Assembly (NCBI RefSeq): GCF_004339805.1
Contig: NZ_SLUI01000005.1
Span: forward strand, 248,001-312,000
DNA length: 64,000 bases
From: Anaerospora hongkongensis
GTDB lineage: Bacteria; Bacillota; Negativicutes; Sporomusales; DSM-15969
Direction of reading: 5' to 3'
Position numbers and translations under genes: made by a program
Shown here: piece after piece, positions 59,602-64,000 of the stretch
Layout: every line of letters starts with the position of its first letter
Position numbering within the stretch: the stretch's first letter is position 1
The notes under the pieces: model-generated
The model's database searches: none
What the model was told of the DNA's origin: nothing
The model's input: the letters and a program-made list of their open reading frames with translations, nothing else

Positions 59602-61329
59602 ATGAAATGTATCATCCGCTTACTAGTTCAAGCAAAAAAGTATTATAAACAACTGATCGGCGCAGTAGCCGGAATCATCGCCTATACGGCAGTCAACCTG
59701 CTTGGTCCCGCCTTAATCAGCCAACTAATTGATTTACTCACAGGCAATTTCAGCAAGGCCAATATCCCCCAGGTGCAAAAGCTTGCCTTGCTGCTGCTGG
59801 GCACCTATATTTTTCGGGCTATCTTCCGCCTGGCTAGTGACTATTGGGCCCATTATGCAGCCTGGAACATCGTCGCCGAAATGCGGGTTAACTTATATAA
59901 TCACCTGCAAAACCTATCACTGCGTTTTTACAGCAATAAACAGACCGGTCAGCTGATGAGCCAGGTGATCAATGATACGGCCCAGTTTGAAATGCTGATT
60001 GCCCATGCGATCCCGAATATATTAAGCAGCTTATTCATTGTGACAGGCGTAGCTGTGCTGCTCCTGTTCCTCAATCCCTGGCTGGCGCTGCTGACTTTTG
60101 TACCGGTACCCTTTGTTCTGATTTTCAGTCTTTACTATGCCAGAAGGATCTATCCCGCTTATAGTATTCATCAAGCCCGGCTGGGCGATATGAATGCCGT
60201 TTTGCAGGATAACCTTTCCGGATTAAAAGAAATTCAGCTCTTTGGCCGGCAAGACTGCGCTTCCCAGTTGTTCAGCACCCAAACCTATCAGTGGCGCGAT
60301 GCGGTCATGAAAGTTGTCTGGCTTGGCGGAGTCTACCACCCCGCGGTGGAAGGAATCTTGGCGATGGGTACCGTCATTGTTGTCGGCTTCGGCGGTGTTA
60401 TGGCGTTAGACGGAATGCTCAGCCTGGGTGATATCGTCCGCTTTTTGCTGTATCTCAGTCTCTTTTATGCTCCACTCACTACACTGGTTGCCTCTGTTGA
60501 CAGCCTGCTCCAGGCCGTAGCTGGCGCCGAGCGGGTATTTACCTTGCTCGACGCCGAATTGGATATAAAAGATAAACCGGATGCCATCAAGCTTCCCGCA
60601 GCCCAAGGAAGTCTCGCTTTTCAAAACGTCACTTTCTACTACGATAAACAATCGCCTGTTCTGGAGGATATTACCTTCGACATTCCATCTGGCAGCATGG
60701 TGGCCTTTGTAGGCCCAACAGGCGCAGGGAAAACGACAATGGCCGCACTGCTTACCCGCTTTTATGATCCGCTGTCCGGTCAGGTTTTACTGGATGGCAT
60801 CAATCTCAGGGATCTCTCGCTGACTTCGCTGAGAAATCAGATCAGCGTTGTTCCTCAGGATGTTTTTCTGTTCAACGGCTCTATTGCCGACAATATCGCC
60901 TACGGCAAGCCTGCCGCCACACGGGATGAAATTATTCAGGCTGCCAAACAGGCCTATATCCACGATTTCATCATTACGCTGCCCGGTAGCTATGAAGCGC
61001 TGGTAGGCGAAAGAGGTGTCCTGCTGTCGGGCGGGCAAAAGCAGCGGCTGGCCATAGCCCGGGCACTGCTGAGAGATACGCCAATACTGATATTCGATGA
61101 AGCAACCGCTTCTGTTGATATGGAGGCAGAAACAAAAATTCAACAGGCTATTCAGGCTCTGGCGGGCAATCGTACCCTTATCGTTATCGCTCATCGCCTG
61201 TCAACCGTGCGCCGGGCCGACAAAATCCTAGTCCTGAATAATACAGGGATAGCAGAGCAAGGGCGCCACGAAGAATTACTCGCCAAAGGCGGACTGTATG
61301 CACGCCTTTGCGCCACACAGATAAACTAA
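59602..61329 (+). CDS. Exporter-fold ABC protein (permease-ATPase) in an iron operon
   Basis: 575 residues: six membrane helices (about 15-300) of the type I exporter fold, then an ATPase domain with GPTGAGKTT (about residue 370), LSGGQKQRLAIARAL and ILIFDEATASVDMEAE. A half-transporter, probably a homodimer. Under a Fur box and followed by a FecCD importer, it may export a siderophore or, like YbtPQ/IrtAB, import a siderophore with an exporter-type fold. The start ATG 59602 is preceded by ACAGGAG about 10 nt away; the SD is inside a short AGGAG/CTCCT hairpin. The upstream frame from 59506 crosses the promoter and is not coding. Confidence 0.88.
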   Translation: MKCIIRLLVQAKKYYKQLIGAVAGIIAYTAVNLLGPALISQLIDLLTGNFSKANIPQVQKLALLLLGTYIFRAIFRLASDYWAHYAAWNIVAEMRVNLYNHLQNLSLRFYSNKQTGQLMSQVINDTAQFEMLIAHAIPNILSSLFIVTGVAVLLLFLNPWLALLTFVPVPFVLIFSLYYARRIYPAYSIHQARLGDMNAVLQDNLSGLKEIQLFGRQDCASQLFSTQTYQWRDAVMKVVWLGGVYHPAVEGILAMGTVIVVGFGGVMALDGMLSLGDIVRFLLYLSLFYAPLTTLVASVDSLLQAVAGAERVFTLLDAELDIKDKPDAIKLPAAQGSLAFQNVTFYYDKQSPVLEDITFDIPSGSMVAFVGPTGAGKTTMAALLTRFYDPLSGQVLLDGINLRDLSLTSLRNQISVVPQDVFLFNGSIADNIAYGKPAATRDEIIQAAKQAYIHDFIITLPGSYEALVGERGVLLSGGQKQRLAIARALLRDTPILIFDEATASVDMEAETKIQQAIQALAGNRTLIVIAHRLSTVRRADKILVLNNTGIAEQGRHEELLAKGGLYARLCATQIN

Positions 61330-61348
61330 ATGGGAGATCTTACGGAAT

Positions 61349-62440
61349 ATGATCCAATTACGCAATAGTAGTAAAGGGACTACTGACCGACATGCCGGGA
61401 AAAACCACCGTTTTCTATTCCTACTGGCTGCAATGGCAATAGCAGCCTCCCTTTCCATCGTGCTGGCAGTTTGCCTGGGAACGGTTAAGATCGCACCTGC
61501 CGAAGCCCTGCAAATACTCTTGTATAAAGTGTTTCAGCTAGCCCCTGGCGACACTGTCTCCCCACTATCTGCCACTCATGCGGATATAATCTGGAAGCTC
61601 CGCTTGCCTCGCGTCTTAATGGCGGCAATTGTCGGTGCAGGTCTGGCTGTCTGCGGTACAGCCATGCAGTCCTCCGTACAAAACCCACTGGCGGACCCCT
61701 ACATTTTGGGTATTTCTGCCGGTGCATCGCTGGGGGCTACTTTTTCCATCCTCATCCAGGCTGCCGCCGGAGGCATGGGAACAGCTTTCTGGGCCTTTGC
61801 CGGTGCTCTGGCAGCCTGCCTGCTGGTTATGACGCTTTCGACAATCGGCGGTCAAATGTCTACTATTAAAATGATCTTAGCCGGTACCATAGCTAATGCC
61901 TTGTTTATCGCACTTTCCAATTGTATCGTCTATCTGGCCGGTAATGCGGAAGGCATTCGTACAGTTACGTTTTGGACAATGGGCTCGCTGGCGGCCGCCA
62001 AGTGGCATAACCTGGCTCTGCCTTTTGCCGGTGTTCTGGCGGGCTGTCTGTTTTTCCTTGCCCAGTCCCGTAATTTGAATACCATGCTGCTGGGAGAAGA
62101 AGCGGCAATTACGCTTGGCATCGACTTGGCAAAAGTGCGGCGCAATATCCTGATCATGACCGCTCTTGTAACAGGGCTGATTGTTGCTACCTGCGGGGTT
62201 ATCGCCTTTGTAGGATTAATTATCCCCCACATTGTGCGGGGCTTTGTTGGCTCTGATCACCGGCGCCTGCTCCCGGCAGTTATAGTAACTGGCATGCTAT
62301 TCCTGATTTGGGCTGATGTCCTGGCCCGGTCTATTCTGCCAAGCGGCGAACTGCCTATCGGGATTATTACCGCCATAATCGGCGCGCCCTTTTTCCTGTA
62401 CATCTTATACAAAAATTCACTCGGCTTTGCCGTTAAATAG
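61349..62440 (+). CDS. FecCD-family iron ABC permease
   Basis: 363 residues, about ten membrane helices: KLRLPRVLMAAIVGAGLAVCGTAMQSSVQNPLADPYILGISAGASLGATFSI and LGEEAAITLGIDLAKVRRNILIMTALVTGLIVATCGVIAFVGLIIPHIVRGFVGSDHRRLLP are FecCD hallmarks. It imports ferric siderophores, heme or cobalamin across the inner membrane, with the ATPase that follows. ATG 61349 lies 19 nt after the ABC exporter stop. Confidence 0.94.
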   Translation: MIQLRNSSKGTTDRHAGKNHRFLFLLAAMAIAASLSIVLAVCLGTVKIAPAEALQILLYKVFQLAPGDTVSPLSATHADIIWKLRLPRVLMAAIVGAGLAVCGTAMQSSVQNPLADPYILGISAGASLGATFSILIQAAAGGMGTAFWAFAGALAACLLVMTLSTIGGQMSTIKMILAGTIANALFIALSNCIVYLAGNAEGIRTVTFWTMGSLAAAKWHNLALPFAGVLAGCLFFLAQSRNLNTMLLGEEAAITLGIDLAKVRRNILIMTALVTGLIVATCGVIAFVGLIIPHIVRGFVGSDHRRLLPAVIVTGMLFLIWADVLARSILPSGELPIGIITAIIGAPFFLYILYKNSLGFAVK

Positions 62441-62450
62441 GGGGATTAGC

Positions 62451-63227
62451 ATGGATTTATCTTTACGGGACATCAATGTGACCTTAGGCCAAAAACAGAT
62501 TCTCAGTAACGTTTGTCTTGATGCCGGAAATGGTGAGTTCGTAGGTATTATCGGTCCCAACGGCAGCGGTAAGTCGACATTGCTTCGTACAGTCTACCGG
62601 GTTATCAAGCCAAATCATGGCGCTATTTACTTCGGTGGCAAGGATCTTACGACTATTAAACTGGCTGAATCAGCCAAAAAGATGGGGGTAGTCGGGCAGT
62701 TTAATCATTTGAGTTTCGACCTTACCGTCTTTGACATGGTTATGATGGGCCGTTCACCGCACAAACAGCTGCTGGGTGGTGACACCGCGGAAGATTACCG
62801 GATTGCTACAGAAGCTTTGTGTAAAGTTGGTATGGAAAAATACAAAGATCATAATTTTTTAACGCTTTCCGGCGGTGAAAAGCAGCGGGTCATTCTGGCC
62901 AGGGCTCTGACGCAGCAGCCTAAACTTCTGGTGCTTGACGAACCTACCAATCATTTGGACATCAAGTATCAGCTGGAACTGCTGTCGTTAGTAAAATCAC
63001 TGGGGATCGGAATACTGGCCGCCCTGCATGATCTCAGCCTGTCATCCATGTTTTGTGACAAGCTGTATGTCATGAAAGACGGCAAAGTCATCGCCTGCGG
63101 TAAACCAAAAAGTGTTCTCACACCGGAACTGATCCGTGATGTCTATGAAATAGATTGTACCATTCAGGAGAATGCAGATACCGGCTACCTTTCGATTGTC
63201 TATTACCCTACACACCGGTACGCCTAA
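62451..63227 (+). CDS. Iron-chelate ABC transporter ATP-binding protein
   Basis: 258 residues, FecE/FepC type: GPNGSGKST, LSGGEKQRVILARALTQQPKLLVLDEPTNHLDIKYQLEL and VIACGKPKSVLTPELI. Pairs with the FecCD permease before it. ATG 62451 follows AATAGGGGG by 7 nt; it begins 10 nt after the permease stop. Confidence 0.94.
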   Translation: MDLSLRDINVTLGQKQILSNVCLDAGNGEFVGIIGPNGSGKSTLLRTVYRVIKPNHGAIYFGGKDLTTIKLAESAKKMGVVGQFNHLSFDLTVFDMVMMGRSPHKQLLGGDTAEDYRIATEALCKVGMEKYKDHNFLTLSGGEKQRVILARALTQQPKLLVLDEPTNHLDIKYQLELLSLVKSLGIGILAALHDLSLSSMFCDKLYVMKDGKVIACGKPKSVLTPELIRDVYEIDCTIQENADTGYLSIVYYPTHRYA

Positions 63228-63242
63228 CCAAAGGAGTATTTT

Positions 63243-64000
63243 ATGCCTCACTGTACAAAAAAACTATTCTTAAGCCTTGCGGCTTGTATGCTTTTGCTGC
63301 TTCCTACAGGCTGCAGCCCTGCAGCGTCCATTTCACCAGCAGCGCCTCCGGCTGCCGCCGCTACAGGCTACTCACCTGTAACCATTCATAATTTTGATGC
63401 TGCAGAAAACAAGGTTGACTATACGTACCAGCACGCTCCTGTTCGCGTAGCAATCACCCATCCTGGCGCAACCGAGCTTTTATTAGAGTTGGGACTTGAT
63501 GATAAGATTCTATCGACGCTGGCTCCCTATGGTCCGCCATTGAAAAGAGTTGCTGAGCGCTATGCCAGACTGCCGCTTATGACTGCCCCCTTTGTTCCAT
63601 CTCAGGAAGAAATGCTGGAAATGCAGCCTGACTTGATTATCGGCTGGGCTCACAACTTTGGTGACACCGCTTTAAGTGATGTCTATTTCTGGCATGAACA
63701 AAATATTGCCACCTACATCATCCCCAGTACACTCAACAAGTCAGAACCTACACTGGAAAACGCCGTGTACGCCTTGCTGGACGACATGGGCAAAATTTTT
63801 GGCGTTCAAAGCAAAACAGCGGCTCTCATCCAAACGTATCAATCCCGTGTTGCTGCTATCGAGCAGCGGCTCTCGCATATTCCGGCTAAAAAGACTGTTA
63901 TGGTTTTACAAAATCATTCAAATGGCCAATTCTCGCTTTATGACCACAGTTATCTGATTCACGCCATGATAAAAACCGCCGGCGGCATTTCCATTGCCGA
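63243..64000 (+). CDS. ABC-type iron/heme-binding lipoprotein, cut by window edge
   Basis: 252 codons visible without a stop. Type II signal peptide with lipobox PTGC (Cys24), then a TroA/FhuD-like binding fold: VRVAITHPGATELLLELGLDDKILSTLAPYGPPLKRVAERYARLPLMTAPFVPSQEEMLEMQPDLIIGWAHNF. It would deliver the ligand to the FecCD permease. ATG 63243 follows AAGGAG. The C-terminal domain is beyond the window. Confidence 0.92.
   Translation, partial: MPHCTKKLFLSLAACMLLLLPTGCSPAASISPAAPPAAAATGYSPVTIHNFDAAENKVDYTYQHAPVRVAITHPGATELLLELGLDDKILSTLAPYGPPLKRVAERYARLPLMTAPFVPSQEEMLEMQPDLIIGWAHNFGDTALSDVYFWHEQNIATYIIPSTLNKSEPTLENAVYALLDDMGKIFGVQSKTAALIQTYQSRVAAIEQRLSHIPAKKTVMVLQNHSNGQFSLYDHSYLIHAMIKTAGGISIA

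Noticed and set aside
1-64000. CRISPR arrays, insertion sequences, prophage genes, rRNA operons
   Set aside because: No spaced direct repeats, transposase or integrase frames, phage structural genes or rRNA sequences were found.

Overview
The window looks like chromosome of an endospore-forming bacterium with an outer membrane, most plausibly a Negativicute of the Sporomusa/Pelosinus type. The evidence is a complete spore-coat cotJABC cluster together with a TonB-dependent outer-membrane receptor, Fur boxes, a Tar4-type H-NOX chemoreceptor typical of obligate anaerobes, and sigma-54 regulation. Base composition is moderate, genes start with ATG, GTG or TTG, and most are preceded by strong AGGAGG-type ribosome binding sites. 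The taxonomic call is inference; no rRNA is present.

Layout. 1-5900: truncated polysaccharide deacetylase, small DUF378 membrane protein, M48 protease, cotJABC, PspC-domain protein, a SEDS (FtsW/RodA/SpoVE) protein and a propeller-like protein. 5940-14770: DUF2935 protein with an extreme Asp/Cys tail, trmB, an enhancer-binding-type regulator lacking GAFTGA, a small NrdD-tail-like protein, a soluble PAS histidine kinase, an RpiR regulator divergent from an FGGY (gluconate-type) kinase, and a coiled-coil protein. 15000-23200: H-NOX methyl-accepting chemotaxis protein, RidA, VTT/DedA-like protein, a membrane PAS kinase related to the earlier kinase, and a UbiB/AarF kinase.

23371-30461 is a sugar-acid catabolic operon (DUF1537 kinase, PdxA2-type dehydrogenase, LarA-type racemase/epimerase, GntP permease) behind a near-consensus sigma-54 promoter and next to its PrpR-type activator. 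The content matches the known threonate/erythronate kinase-dehydrogenase route, with a LarA protein added. After MgtC, a hexapeptide acetyltransferase, tRNA-Thr(CGT), an HD-GYP protein and a rhodanese comes a nucleoside ABC importer (34276-39063) behind a purine riboswitch. Then come the yhaNO (SbcCD-like) pair and a MocR regulator divergent from a pyridoxal-type kinase.

46416-47356 is a small Fur-box unit: a 29-aa membrane peptide, a STAS protein and a flavodoxin broken by a homopolymer frameshift. A second MocR regulator is divergent from an EamA exporter, with two exact direct repeats as probable operator. 50238-57170 holds c-di-GMP proteins and several very small proteins, including a 50-aa peptide with five C-x-P-x-x repeats and a Met-rich 49-aa protein. 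57265-64000 is an iron-uptake block: a promoter with Fur box and two identical 16-bp palindromes leading a TonB-dependent receptor, then a second Fur box leading an exporter-fold ABC protein, FecCD permease, ATPase and a binding lipoprotein cut by the window edge.

No CRISPR array, insertion sequence, prophage or rRNA was seen. The most unusual items are the Asp/Cys tail, the H-NOX receptor with a complete O2-pocket residue set, the mirrored sigma-54 promoter, the C-x-P peptide, and the Fur-controlled peptide/STAS/flavodoxin unit.
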